Shown piece after piece: positions 1 through 8,717 of a stretch of 64,000 nt of DNA. Under the pieces are notes generated by a model. It was given only the letters and a program-made list of their open reading frames with translations, was not told the origin of the DNA and ran no database searches. The DNA is from Actinomycetes bacterium (GTDB lineage Bacteria > Actinomycetota > Acidimicrobiia > Acidimicrobiales > RAAP-2), in assembly GCA_021777285.1 (NCBI GenBank), contig JAJYDR010000003.1, positions 23,187 through 87,186 of the forward strand, written 5' to 3'. Both the position numbers and the translations under genes were made by a program. The stretch's first letter is position 1. The number at the start of each line of letters is the position of its first letter.

Positions 1-418
1 GCAGACCCGCGTACGCCTCGGGCGAGATGTCAAAGCCCTGGGAGAAGATGAGCAGGGGGTAGGGCCCGGCGCCGCGCAGCGGGGCGAGTCCGAGGCGCGC
101 GGTGCCCGGGGCACCGACGGCGGGGTAGCGAACGGTGACCGGGAACGACCGCGCCGCCGTCGACCCGTTGGTCGGCTCGCTGACGGTGAAGGTCACGGCG
201 CCCACCGCGAAGGGTGCGTGCGGGGTGGGTGGCTGAGTCGACGTGGACGACGGCGTCGACGGCGTCGACGACGAACTTGTCGTGGTGCTCGAGGGAGTGG
301 TCGGACCCGATCCCCGGGTCGTCGCGACGATGAGCAGCACCACGAGGATGAGCGCCATCACCGCGATGAATCGGCGCCGACGCACGTTGACCCGCCGGCC
401 GTGTCGCGGTGGTGCCAT
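1..418 (-). CDS. Secreted or anchored alpha/beta hydrolase, N-terminal part (cut by window edge)
   Basis: Reading leftward from an ATG at 418 there is an open frame of 139 codons that runs off the window. Residues 1-15 are basic, followed by a hydrophobic segment (about 17-31, FIAVMALILVVLLIVA) and a Ser/Thr/Pro-rich linker. A beta-rich stretch then leads to a PYPLLIFSQGFD motif. That motif matches the strand and oxyanion-hole region at the start of dienelactone-hydrolase, PAF-acetylhydrolase or cutinase-like folds, where a small-molecule ester or lipid substrate would be expected. The catalytic Ser, Asp and His would lie outside the window. It is divergent from the downstream acetyltransferase. 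The family is inferred from the N-terminal motif only. Confidence 0.6.
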   Translation of the reverse strand, partial: MAPPRHGRRVNVRRRRFIAVMALILVVLLIVATTRGSGPTTPSSTTTSSSSTPSTPSSTSTQPPTPHAPFAVGAVTFTVSEPTNGSTAARSFPVTVRYPAVGAPGTARLGLAPLRGAGPYPLLIFSQGFDISPEAYAGL

Positions 419-545
419 CGGGGTCAATCTAGCAGTGGCCCGACCGCCGTGACCGGCGGTGACCCATCCACCTCGGCGTACAGTTGACTATTCAACCCAG
501 AGCACCCTTTGCATCGGCCGCGACGACGGCGGGCAGGAACCGATC

Positions 546-1196
546 GTGGTGAGCGTGCGCGAACTCAGCCCGGCCGACATCAAAGCGGCCGTGAAGCTCC
601 ACCTCGCGGTGCTCGACATGGAGTTCCTCTCGCGCTTCGGCCCGTCGTTCATGCGCGCCTACTACCGGGCGTGGACGACGACCCCGGGGTCGATGTCCTT
701 CGTGGCGGTCGATGACACCGGCCGGGTGATCGGCGTCCTGCTCGGGGCGACCGATCCGGCGACGCACGTGCGCGCGATGGTTCGCGACCACGGGGTCGCG
801 CTGGCCCGGTCGATCGCCGTGGCCGCCGCCGTGCGCCCCCGACTGGCGCGGGACCTCGTCGTCACCCGGGCGGGACGCTACGCGCGCGGCGTCGCGCGAC
901 TCATCCTCGCGAGATTCCGCCGCACCGCGGTGGCGCCACCGGCCGGCTCGCCACGGGTCGGTGAGGTGACCCACGTGCTGGTGGACCCGGCCGCACAAGG
1001 CGGCGGCGTCGGACGCCGGCTGATCGACGCGGCGATCGCTACGGCGCGCGCCGCGAGCGATGACGAACTGGTCCTCGTGACGCCGCCCGATCTCGCGGCG
1101 CGCCACTTCTACGAGGCGCTCGGCTGGCGGTCCGACGGCGAGATGACGAGTCGCAGCGGCGAGGCGTTCCTACGCTTTCGCTACCCGCTGCGCTGA
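546..1196 (+). CDS. GNAT-family N-acetyltransferase
   Basis: The C-terminal half carries the acetyl-CoA-binding signature of GNAT enzymes: a beta-strand with VTHVLVDPAAQGGGVGRRLI (Q/R-x-x-G-x-G/A type) and then a helix. It ends with the HFYEALGW motif typical of strand beta-6 and the following helix. The substrate cannot be told. The frame opens upstream at 459, but a GTG at 546 has an AGGAA ribosome-binding site six bases before it and begins right at the fold (VRELSPADI), so I chose it (about 216 aa); GTG 549 or 555 are alternatives. The middle contains a long basic insertion (about residues 95-135) not usual for minimal GNAT domains. It is convergent with the GDSL lipase, with one base between the stops. 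Confidence 0.75.
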   Translation: MVSVRELSPADIKAAVKLHLAVLDMEFLSRFGPSFMRAYYRAWTTTPGSMSFVAVDDTGRVIGVLLGATDPATHVRAMVRDHGVALARSIAVAAAVRPRLARDLVVTRAGRYARGVARLILARFRRTAVAPPAGSPRVGEVTHVLVDPAAQGGGVGRRLIDAAIATARAASDDELVLVTPPDLAARHFYEALGWRSDGEMTSRSGEAFLRFRYPLR

Positions 1197-1197
1197 G

Positions 1198-2928
1198 TCA
1201 GCGCCGGCGGGGTCCCGAGCGAGGGTTCGGTCCGCTGCGCGGCGGGGCCGGCGGCGGCACACGGGGGTACGACACGACGCGCATGGCCTGACGGCGCTCA
1301 CGCCGGCGTCTCGTGACCCGACGACGGGCCACGAGTGCCAGGATCGCCGCGAGCACGACCAGTGCGAGCAGCAGCCAGATCGCGAGCGAGCGGGCACTTC
1401 GCATCAGGGAAGACGGGGTCGTCGTGGTGGTCGGGGCGACGGTCGACGTCGTCGGGGCAACCGTAGTGGTGGTCGTCGGCGAGGCGGCGGCGAGCACCGA
1501 AGACGCGAGCTTGGCCGCCGCGCAACCCGGCGTCGGGCTGGCGCTCAGGACGGGGGGATTGAGCGGCGCGTCGGGCATCCCGAAGAGCTGGGTGCCGATG
1601 GCGTTGGCCATCGCCGTCTCCCCGGCCACGTTGGGGTGCAGGTGATCGGGATTGAAGTACGGCGCGAAGGGCGTGTTCGGGTTGCAGTCACCGTTGTAGA
1701 CGTCGGCCGTGACCGCCGCGAGGTTGATCACGCCGGTGAAGCCGGTGCGCGCCGACAGGAGCCAGTCGTTCACCGCGCTCATCACGGACTGCTCGGCCGG
1801 TCCCCAGTACTCGGGGATGTCGTGGTCCAGCTTCGTCGAGGTGGCGCGCGGCAGCAGGGTGACGGCGTAGACGTTCAGCCCGCGGGCGCGGACCGCGGCC
1901 GCCACGGTGCGCAGACCCTGCTCGATGGCGGCTGCCGTCCCGTAGGGCGGGATGGGCTTGCCCGACACGCCGCCGGCGCCGAACCAGATGTCGTTGGTGC
2001 CGAGCAGGACGACGACGTCCTTCACGCCCGGCCACGCGAGTGCGTCAGTCGCCAGTCGCGTCACTCCCGGCACGCCGCCGGAGTTCGTGGCGTAGGAGGT
2101 GCCCGGCGGGAAGACGGTCAGGGTGTTGCCCGCGATGCCCTCGTTGACCACCGACATCTGGTCAACGGCGGGCAGTCGGTCGATTCGTTGCTGGAGGGCG
2201 TTGACCCAGCTGAAGCCGTTGTTCTCGTAGCCGTACCCATCGGTGATCGAGTCACCGAAGGCGACGATCGCGCCTTGGGCCGGCGAGTTGCCAACGGCGA
2301 CGCCCGAGAGCCAGCGCACGAAGGCGCCAGTCAGTTGAGGATTGAAGACTTGGCTCGTCGGGTCCATCGTGTGATCGCCGACGCCGTTGCTCGTCGCCCA
2401 CGTATTGATGTTGCCGGTGCAGCAGTAGTGCACGCTGACCGTCGCCCATCCCGAGACGGCGATGGAGACGGCGATCTTCTCGTTGGCGTGTACCGCCAGG
2501 GCGACCGGGTCGCTCGTGACCCGTCCGTGCGCCGGGATGGTCACGGCGCGTTGGCCGTGGTTGAAGGTCACGGGAATGATCGTGCCGGCGACCACGGCGG
2601 CCCCGACCTGGTCGACGCCGACGGTGACCGCGCCGAAGGTGGTGGGTGTGGCGCTCCAGAGGTTGGAGAAGGTGAGCTCGACCGAGCTCCCCGCGACCGC
2701 CACGGTCGCCGTGTCGCGAACGGTCGAGTTATAGGTTGCGCCAAGGGCGAGGTCCATCGGCGACGTCCAGGTGATCTGCCATCCCGGGGTCGCGCCACTG
2801 GGCGATGCGACGAGGAGCGAGGTGATCAGAAAACCGGCGCTGAGTAGGACTTTAAGCGCCACCGCGAACGAGTTCGCCCAGGACGACGCCCGGCGACGGG
2901 CTGGCTGGCGCGCCACTAGGACCACCAC
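1198..2928 (-). CDS. Secreted, C-terminally anchored GDSL/SGNH-family esterase or lipase
   Basis: This is an SGNH hydrolase, a family of extracellular esterases, lipases or carbohydrate esterases. Block I is GDSITDGYG at about residues 225-233, with nucleophile Ser227. Block III is GTND at about 310-313, and block V is DHLHPN at about 428-433, supplying the Asp/His pair. A signal or anchor sequence occupies residues 20-45, followed by about 170 residues of beta-rich N-terminal domain before the catalytic fold, as in many actinobacterial SGNH proteins. After the catalytic domain comes a Thr-rich linker (about 485-510), one transmembrane helix (about 517-538) and a very basic Arg/Pro tail, so the enzyme is probably held on the outer face of the membrane. 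The substrate is unknown. It is convergent with the GNAT gene. Confidence 0.88.
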   Translation of the reverse strand: MVVLVARQPARRRASSWANSFAVALKVLLSAGFLITSLLVASPSGATPGWQITWTSPMDLALGATYNSTVRDTATVAVAGSSVELTFSNLWSATPTTFGAVTVGVDQVGAAVVAGTIIPVTFNHGQRAVTIPAHGRVTSDPVALAVHANEKIAVSIAVSGWATVSVHYCCTGNINTWATSNGVGDHTMDPTSQVFNPQLTGAFVRWLSGVAVGNSPAQGAIVAFGDSITDGYGYENNGFSWVNALQQRIDRLPAVDQMSVVNEGIAGNTLTVFPPGTSYATNSGGVPGVTRLATDALAWPGVKDVVVLLGTNDIWFGAGGVSGKPIPPYGTAAAIEQGLRTVAAAVRARGLNVYAVTLLPRATSTKLDHDIPEYWGPAEQSVMSAVNDWLLSARTGFTGVINLAAVTADVYNGDCNPNTPFAPYFNPDHLHPNVAGETAMANAIGTQLFGMPDAPLNPPVLSASPTPGCAAAKLASSVLAAASPTTTTTVAPTTSTVAPTTTTTPSSLMRSARSLAIWLLLALVVLAAILALVARRRVTRRRRERRQAMRVVSYPRVPPPAPPRSGPNPRSGPRRR

Positions 2929-3397
2929 GCCCTACTCAACGATGGTGAGCGCTTCGGCGAGGGTCCAGCCGTCAGCCCGTCCATCGCAGTTCGTCACACA
3001 CATAGCCGCATAAGCCTACCGGCCGCCGTGAATGCGATTGTCTGACGGTGGCGGGCCGCGCGCCACCGGTGCCCGGAGGTCGGATCGATCGGAGAGACCG
3101 AAGGAAGGCGATCTCGGGCGTCACGTTCGAGCTCACGTTGGCCAACCGTCGGACCACGTGAGCGCCGAGCGGCGCGCTCGGTCATCGCTGGGGTGTCGCG
3201 CGCGTTCGTCAATCGAGGTGTGCGTCTCGGCGCGACGCCCAGCGGTGGTCCCTCATCGAACGGGTCGAGATCGTGTGGCCCGACAGCACAACTCGATCAG
3301 AAGAATCGGGTAAGAACATGGTCGCACGAGGCTCGCCGACCGCGACAATGGCAACGTCGGCTCTCGAGCGATTGACCAAGAAAGGCGGATACGAACC
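2929..3397. other. Intergenic region, no gene recognised
   Basis: This is about 470 bases between the divergently oriented GDSL esterase and SHOCT genes. Open frames here have arginine-rich shadow composition, no ribosome-binding site and no recognisable motif. It presumably holds promoters for both flanking genes, but I see no convincing -35/-10 pair. Confidence 0.4.
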
Positions 3398-3721
3398 GTG
3401 CCACCAGATTCACCACAACCGGGATTCGGCGGTCCCTTCTTCGACGGCGGGATGCGCCACGCGGTCGGCCTTCGCGGCGGACTCTTTTTGGTGTTCCTCG
3501 TCTTCCTGCTCGCCGTGGCGATCGTTGCGCTGCTGCTCTCGATGAAGCGACGTCGCGAGGAAATGAGCGGCGCGCCGCACGCGCAGATAGGTTCCAACGG
3601 CGGAAGCAATGCGATGCGGATACTCGATGAGCGGCTCGCGCGCGGCGACCTCGACGTCGAGGAGTACACGAGACGCCGAGACGTCCTATCGGGTCAGGCG
3701 ACGCCGAGCGCCGCCGGCTAA
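3398..3721 (+). CDS. Small membrane protein with C-terminal SHOCT domain
   Basis: This 107-residue protein starts at a GTG preceded by an AAAGGCGG-like ribosome-binding site. A single strong transmembrane helix (about residues 28-50) is followed by a basic stretch (KRRREE). The C-terminal module, AMRILDERLARGDLDVEEYTRRRDVL split over residues 72-98, matches the SHOCT (short C-terminal) domain pattern L-x-x-R-x-A-x-G-x-I/L-x-x-x-E-Y/F. SHOCT modules are found at the ends of bacterial membrane or phage-related proteins and are thought to aid oligomerisation or nucleic-acid contact; no reaction is known. The gene stands alone upstream of a secreted protein. Its function is unknown. Confidence 0.75.
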   Translation: MPPDSPQPGFGGPFFDGGMRHAVGLRGGLFLVFLVFLLAVAIVALLLSMKRRREEMSGAPHAQIGSNGGSNAMRILDERLARGDLDVEEYTRRRDVLSGQATPSAAG

Positions 3722-3839
3722 GTCCTGCATCGTCGCTGGCGATTCTGAGTCGAACCTAGAACTGCGACCGTGGGGCAACTACCATGTCCCAAACGTCGAT
3801 GGAGCCCGTGAGGGAAGCGGCGAGTTCATGGAGGGCAAC

Positions 3840-4628
3840 ATGAAAGCAAGCAGCCGGCTGTATTCACGGGTGATGAGGGCTGGCGCGATCACCGCGTTGG
3901 TCGCGATGACGGGCGTTGTACCACTGGCGCAAGGTGCGGGAGCGTCCACTCTTACGTACTCGGGCAGTGGCTATGACGCGTCGTACCCGCAGGGAAACTT
4001 CACCTCGCCGACGAGTATGTCGTTCGCCATCATCGGCGTCACGCACGGCCGCCCGTTCACGACGAATCAGTACGCGGCGCAGCAGTGGACGAACGCTGGA
4101 ACTATCTCGAAGTCGCTCTACTTCAACACGGGCTACGCGCTGGCTTACGCAAAGTCCGACACTACGAATTGCAAGACGGGTTCGTCGACGTACGCACCGT
4201 TTGGCGCATCTGGGCACACGCTGTCCGCATTGCAGGCAGCCTGGGCTATCGGCTGTAGTGAGGCTGACTGGGCGGTAGCAGTAGCGCCGGGCTCGCCCGC
4301 CATGTGGTGGGCCGACGTCGAGACCGGTAACAGTTGGTCGAACGACACTTCGCTCAATCAGGCCACGATTACGGGGATGGTCACGGAACTGGCATCAACG
4401 GGTTTTCCCGTCGGCATCTACTCGACACCGTCGATGTGGGCCTCGATCACCGGCTCGAATTTCGAAGTGTCGGGTGTGAGCGGTGACTGGCAGGCGGGAA
4501 TACAGGCGTGCCCTTCCGCAGGGTTCACGCAAACTATCTCGGGGACAACAGCACCAGTTTTGATTGTTCAGAACGGTACGACAACTTCCGGTAAGACGAC
4601 CTACGACACCGATCTGGGCTGTCAGTAG
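3840..4628 (+). CDS. Secreted glycoside-hydrolase-25-like protein (DUF1906-type fold), function uncertain
   Basis: This is a 262-residue exported protein. The signal peptide spans about 1-36, with a hydrophobic core ITALVAMTGVVPLAQG and a predicted cut after GAGAS. The mature part begins with a strand motif SGSGYDASYPQ, continues with AIIGVTHGRPFTTN, and later has MWWADVETG and PVGIYSTPSMW. That order matches the beta/alpha barrel of GH25-like lysozyme or DUF1906 proteins, where the WWADVE acidic pair would sit at the active site. Four cysteines could form two disulfides. The ATG at 3840 follows a GGAGGG at 3830 and was preferred to the longer open frame. Base composition looks less G+C-rich than in neighbours, suggesting recent acquisition. 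Peptidoglycan cleavage is possible but not shown. Confidence 0.6.
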   Translation: MKASSRLYSRVMRAGAITALVAMTGVVPLAQGAGASTLTYSGSGYDASYPQGNFTSPTSMSFAIIGVTHGRPFTTNQYAAQQWTNAGTISKSLYFNTGYALAYAKSDTTNCKTGSSTYAPFGASGHTLSALQAAWAIGCSEADWAVAVAPGSPAMWWADVETGNSWSNDTSLNQATITGMVTELASTGFPVGIYSTPSMWASITGSNFEVSGVSGDWQAGIQACPSAGFTQTISGTTAPVLIVQNGTTTSGKTTYDTDLGCQ

Positions 4629-4680
4629 TTCGCAGCGACGACCGGCGACTCGTGGTGAACGAGTGAGACGCCACTAGCTC

Positions 4681-5469
4681 TCAAGGGATGAGGATCCGGC
4701 GGAAGCGGTTGGCCGCGATGCGCAGGCCCACGAGGGAGAGCGCGACGAGGTAGGCCACGCGCCCGAGCATCACCCAGTGGAACGAACCCAGGGATAGGCC
4801 TCGCAAGAGGGCCGCGGACTGGTAGAGGGGCGAGACCGCGACGATGGCGCCGAGCCAGTGCGGGTAGAGCGAGATCGGAAAGAACGTCGCCGAGAAGAGG
4901 AAGAGCGGCAGCTGCACGAGCACGACGAGGTCGAAGTCCTGCCAGGAGCGCACGTAGGTGCAGGCGGCCAGCCCGACCGCGCTGAAGGCGAGACCCGTGA
5001 GGATCGCCGCCGGCCAGCAGAGGATGACCCACACGCTGCCCGCGTCGCCGAGCAGCGCCATGCAGACAATGAACGACGCGGCGTAGGCGCTGGCCCGCGC
5101 CAGGGCCCACCAGACCTCGCCCAGCGCGATGTCGGTCACGTCCAGGGGCGTGGCGAGTATCGCGTCATAGGAGTGCGAGATCTTGAGCCGGAAGAACGTG
5201 TTGAAGATCGTGTCGATCATCGCGCCGTTCATCGCCGAGGTCGCGAGCATGCCCGGGGCGACGAAGGCCGCGTAGCTCACGAGGTGGCCACCCTCGGGCA
5301 GGGGACCGACGAGTCGGTTGAGACCGATGCCGATGCTGAGCAGGTAGAAGAGCGGCTCGAAGAATCCCGAGAGCAGCATGATCCACTGGGACCGGTAGAC
5401 CGTGAAGTTCCGCTCGAAGACGTGCACCGCCCGGCGCGAGCCGAATCGGGGGAGGGTCCGGGTGAGCAC
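4681..5469 (-). CDS. ABC-2 type transporter permease (exporter subunit)
   Basis: This 262-residue membrane protein has about six hydrophobic segments and the ABC-2 signature region FLFSATFFPISLYPHWL near residue 195. It is the second of two related permeases in a three-gene exporter operon (ATPase 6269-7198, permease 5469-6266, this gene). The start is a GTG at 5469 whose G is also the last base of the TAG stop of the preceding permease, so the two are translationally coupled. Such NodJ/DrrB-type exporters move drugs, lipids or polysaccharides out of the cell; the substrate here cannot be read. Two permeases beside one ATPase suggest a heterodimeric channel. Confidence 0.85.
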   Translation of the reverse strand: MLTRTLPRFGSRRAVHVFERNFTVYRSQWIMLLSGFFEPLFYLLSIGIGLNRLVGPLPEGGHLVSYAAFVAPGMLATSAMNGAMIDTIFNTFFRLKISHSYDAILATPLDVTDIALGEVWWALARASAYAASFIVCMALLGDAGSVWVILCWPAAILTGLAFSAVGLAACTYVRSWQDFDLVVLVQLPLFLFSATFFPISLYPHWLGAIVAVSPLYQSAALLRGLSLGSFHWVMLGRVAYLVALSLVGLRIAANRFRRILIP

Positions 5470-6266
5470 TAGTCGACCAGCCGGCGCTGCATGGCTCGCC
5501 GGCCCCAGAGAATGCCCGCCACCGCCATCGCGCTCAGCAGGGCCAGGTGTCCGATGGTGGGCAGCAGCGGCCACTGGCCGAAGGCCGCCGAACGCGCGAG
5601 CGCGACCCCGTGATAGAGCGGCACGAACTGCACCACCGGCCGCAGGTACCCGGGGTAGGCGGTCACGGGGTAGAACGTCGCCGAGAAGAGGAACATCGGG
5701 ACGATCGCAAATCGGTAGATCGTGATGAAGGACGCGTCGGTCTGGACCGTAGCGGCGTAGGCGACCATCGGCGCGGCGAAGGCCAGTGTGATGAGTGCGC
5801 CGATGAGCGGCAGCGCGAGGGCCGACCACGAGTGCAGGGCTCCGAAGGCCCCGATGACGACGGTGTACACGACGCCCGTCGCCAGGGCCCTCGTCACGAC
5901 CCACGACAGCTTGCCCGCCAGGATGTCGTAGGGCGTAAGCGGCGTGGCCACGGCTGCGTGGTACTGGCGGATCCATTTGACCGCGGCCAGTACCGGCCAG
6001 AGGGACTCGCTCTCACCGAGCTGCATGGTCGTCGTGGCGAGCAGGCTCGGGGCGATGAAGTGCAGGTACGTCTGGCCGTCGACGAGGCCCGTGTGCTTGG
6101 ACACCAGGTGCCCGACGCCGACGCCCAGCGCGGCGAGGTACAAGATGGGGAACAAGACGGTGCTCGCGACCGACCCGCGCCACGTGTGGGCGTAAGTGGT
6201 CGCGTGATACCACCAGCTGCGCCGCCACCGCGGCCAGCCGAGGCGCGTGTCGGTCGGGCTCGACAC
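5469..6266 (-). CDS. ABC-2 type transporter permease (exporter subunit)
   Basis: This is a 265-residue polytopic protein with about six transmembrane helices. It shares the segment FLFSATFYPVTAYPGYL with its downstream partner, so the two look like diverged duplicates. The chosen GTG at 6266 lies two bases after the ATPase stop, and the encoded N-terminus (VSSPTDTRL) is short and polar before the first helix; the frame is open further upstream but that part is a shadow of the ATPase gene. It is part of the same drug, lipid or polysaccharide exporter operon. Confidence 0.85.
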   Translation of the reverse strand: MSSPTDTRLGWPRWRRSWWYHATTYAHTWRGSVASTVLFPILYLAALGVGVGHLVSKHTGLVDGQTYLHFIAPSLLATTTMQLGESESLWPVLAAVKWIRQYHAAVATPLTPYDILAGKLSWVVTRALATGVVYTVVIGAFGALHSWSALALPLIGALITLAFAAPMVAYAATVQTDASFITIYRFAIVPMFLFSATFYPVTAYPGYLRPVVQFVPLYHGVALARSAAFGQWPLLPTIGHLALLSAMAVAGILWGRRAMQRRLVD

Positions 6267-6268
6267 GG

Positions 6269-7198
6269 TCAGTCCACCAGCGTGCGCCCGGTGAGACGCA
6301 AGAAGACGTCCTCGAGCGAACTGCGTCGAACAAGGGAACTCAGCGGCGTGATCCGCTGCTCGTGGATACGCTGCAGGGTCGCATCGCCCTCGTCCACGTA
6401 GAGCAGGACCCGGTCGGGCAGGATCTCCAGCCACTGCGCGAACGGCGCGAGCCGGTCGTGGTAGCCATCGTGCGAGTCGGTGTCGAAGCGCAGCTCGACG
6501 ACCTCGCGGGTGGAGTGGTGGGTGATCAGCTCGCGCGGCGTGCCCGACGCGACGATCGAGCCGTGGTCCATCACGACGAGACGGTCGCAGAGCTGTTCGG
6601 CCTCGTCCATGTAGTGCGTCGTGATGATGAGGGTCACGCCCTCGCGCTTCAACCGGTAGAGCCGGTCCCAGAGGAGGTGGCGCGCCTGGGGATCGAGGCC
6701 GGTGGTCGGCTCGTCGAGGATCAGGATCTCGGGCTGGTTGATGAGCGCCCGGGCAATGGTGAGCCGGCGCTTCATGCCCCCTGAGAGGTCGTCGACCCGG
6801 TCGTCAGCGCGCTCGCTCAACTGGGCGAAGGCCAGCAGCTCCGAGGCGCGCTCACGCAGTACCGCGCGAGGGATGTCGAAGTAGCGGCCGAACATCTCCA
6901 GGTTGAGCCGCACCGACAGCTCGAGCTCGAGCGTGTCCTCTTGGGGGACGACGCCGATCCGTCCGCGGATCTCGGGACCGTGGGTGCGCGGATCAAGGTC
7001 GAAGACGCTGAGCGAGCCGGCGGTCGGCCTCGAGACCGCCGAGATCATCCGCATCGTGCTCGTCTTGCCGGCACCGTTGGGGCCGAGGAAGCCGAAGCTC
7101 TCGCCGCGTTCGACCGAGAAGCTCACGCCGTCGACGGCGGTGAACTCGCCGAAACGTTTGACGAGGTCGCGGGCCTGAAGGATCGGCTGCGTCGTCAC
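6269..7198 (-). CDS. ABC transporter ATPase, DrrA/NodI type
   Basis: This is the 309-residue nucleotide-binding subunit of the exporter. Walker A is GPNGAGKTS at about residues 38-46, the ABC signature is LSGGMKRRL near 138, Walker B is ILILDEPTTGLDP near 157, and the switch His lies in ITTHYMDEAEQLCDR. The LSGGMKRR signature and the roughly 80-residue C-terminal extension are typical of DrrA-type daunorubicin/lipid exporters. It starts with GTG and is the first gene of the operon. The 222 bases upstream separate it from the DUF2156 gene and should hold the promoter. Confidence 0.9.
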   Translation of the reverse strand: MTTQPILQARDLVKRFGEFTAVDGVSFSVERGESFGFLGPNGAGKTSTMRMISAVSRPTAGSLSVFDLDPRTHGPEIRGRIGVVPQEDTLELELSVRLNLEMFGRYFDIPRAVLRERASELLAFAQLSERADDRVDDLSGGMKRRLTIARALINQPEILILDEPTTGLDPQARHLLWDRLYRLKREGVTLIITTHYMDEAEQLCDRLVVMDHGSIVASGTPRELITHHSTREVVELRFDTDSHDGYHDRLAPFAQWLEILPDRVLLYVDEGDATLQRIHEQRITPLSSLVRRSSLEDVFLRLTGRTLVD

Positions 7199-7420
7199 GC
7201 CGCCTCCGCGAACACCGAACGTGATCGCGCACGGCGCGACGCGGTCTCGTTCATGTTCTCGTTCCTTCTGCTCGATCGCGGAATCCGCGAGCCCGGGGGT
7301 GGCGCTGACGGCTCAGCACGTCGCTTCGGTGGCGCCCCAGTGTTGAGACCATCGTAGGCATTCGGCCACGAAGCGTCGAGGACTTTGTCCGGGTGCGAGG
7401 CGGTGGCGCTGAGTGCTCGC

Positions 7421-8446
7421 TCAGTCGATGGATCGGGTCAAGATGCGCACCAGCGAGCCGATGGCGCGCGGGGTGACGAAGCGGTTGGAGCGCACGACGA
7501 AGACGGGCCACGTCTCGTCAGGCAGGAACTTGGACCTGAACTGGTTGATGCGCGCGAATCGGTATCGCCGGTCGAAGTAGTTGAGCACGCGGTCGCCGAG
7601 CGGGCCCATGGCGTGCGGGCGGTCCGCGACGCCGTCGGGCCGCCAGAACGGGAGCGGCCCGTTCGAGGCCCACGAGAATCCTTCGTCGCGCAAGACATCC
7701 AGGGCGAAGGCCATCGCACCCTCCAGGGCTCCGCGCGGGGCACTGGGATCGCGCACCGGGTCCTGGAGGTACCACGTCACGTCGTTCACGGGCGTGCACG
7801 TGATCGACGCGACGAGTCCGGCGGGGCCCTCGCAGACGAAGTAGCGACGCAGGTGCGCGAGCTCGGTGAACTCGTTGCGCAAGAACGAGTCGGTCCGCCG
7901 CTCGCGGCGTTCCTGCTTCCAGCGCTCCTCGATCCGCTGCAGGTCGTCGAAGTCCGAGCGCCGCGTGAGCGGCCACGCCTCGCGCCACGAGTAGCCCAGC
8001 TTGACCGCGTGACTGCGGGCCCACCGGACCTTTTGGCGTCGGCCGCCTTGGAGCGACCACTGGTGCAGGTCGATGAGACACTCGGTGCCGATCCACGTCG
8101 CGTGCATGCCGAGAGCGACTGCCGCGTCGGCTGTCGTCTGGTTGACCGGCATCGCGAAGAGCTGCTTGTGCAGCGCGTGAGCGTGTCGGAGCAGACGAGC
8201 GACGAGATCGGCCTGCTGGGACGGCTCGGCCACGGGCGAGCGCCACGAGACGAGGCAGTGCCGGGCTTCGAGGAAGGCGACGAACCCTGTTCGGTCCTCA
8301 TTCCAGAGCACCTGCCAGGGGTCTGGTCCGAGCACGGTGAAGTGTCCCGCCTCGGCGCCGTACTTGGCCAGCACACGGGTCAAATCGTCGCCGACCAGCG
8401 CGGCGAAGGTGAGCGAGGGATCTGGGCCGGGCTTGTCCTGCCGCAT
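7421..8446 (-). CDS. DUF2156 protein (MprF-type aminoacyltransferase domain)
   Basis: This 341-residue protein has the two-lobed GNAT-like fold of DUF2156, the cytoplasmic catalytic domain of phosphatidylglycerol lysyltransferases (MprF). Visible landmarks are GGRRQKVRWARSHAVKLGY at about 140-158, where an Arg/Lys-rich helix grips the donor, and the C-terminal FARINQFRSKFLPD at about 295-308. These proteins move an amino acid from aminoacyl-tRNA to a lipid or other acceptor. There is no flippase membrane domain, so this is a soluble stand-alone form; its acceptor is unknown. It appears to be transcribed alone. Confidence 0.75.
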   Translation of the reverse strand: MRQDKPGPDPSLTFAALVGDDLTRVLAKYGAEAGHFTVLGPDPWQVLWNEDRTGFVAFLEARHCLVSWRSPVAEPSQQADLVARLLRHAHALHKQLFAMPVNQTTADAAVALGMHATWIGTECLIDLHQWSLQGGRRQKVRWARSHAVKLGYSWREAWPLTRRSDFDDLQRIEERWKQERRERRTDSFLRNEFTELAHLRRYFVCEGPAGLVASITCTPVNDVTWYLQDPVRDPSAPRGALEGAMAFALDVLRDEGFSWASNGPLPFWRPDGVADRPHAMGPLGDRVLNYFDRRYRFARINQFRSKFLPDETWPVFVVRSNRFVTPRAIGSLVRILTRSID

Positions 8447-8717
8447 CGAGCTCCCGTCTCTCTTCGTTCACCTGACGGGCCCCGGGGTCTGGCGCCTCGT
8501 CGCGCCAACGCCTCGACCGGTCTGGCACCAACCGTATACCTGGGCTCTTTCACGGGACCGTCACCGTGTGCCGGTGGGATGACGGCCGTTCCGGTGTCGA
8601 ACGCTTCTCGAGACGTGCGCGGTCACGGCGAATTCGAGCGTCGACGCCACGTTGCGCCCGCCGGGCGGGCAGTGGCGTTCGTTCCTATGCTGACGATGCA
8701 GATTGGGGGCGACGCAC

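Noticed and set aside
1636..2847. A 403-codon open frame on the plus strand opposite the GDSL esterase
   Set aside because: It is an antisense shadow rich in Arg/Gly/Asp, as high-GC coding DNA gives; the minus-strand frame has all SGNH blocks.
3032..3313. A 93-codon frame in the 2929-3397 gap
   Set aside because: No ribosome-binding site, heavy Arg/Ser composition and no motif; it fits a random frame in GC-rich DNA.
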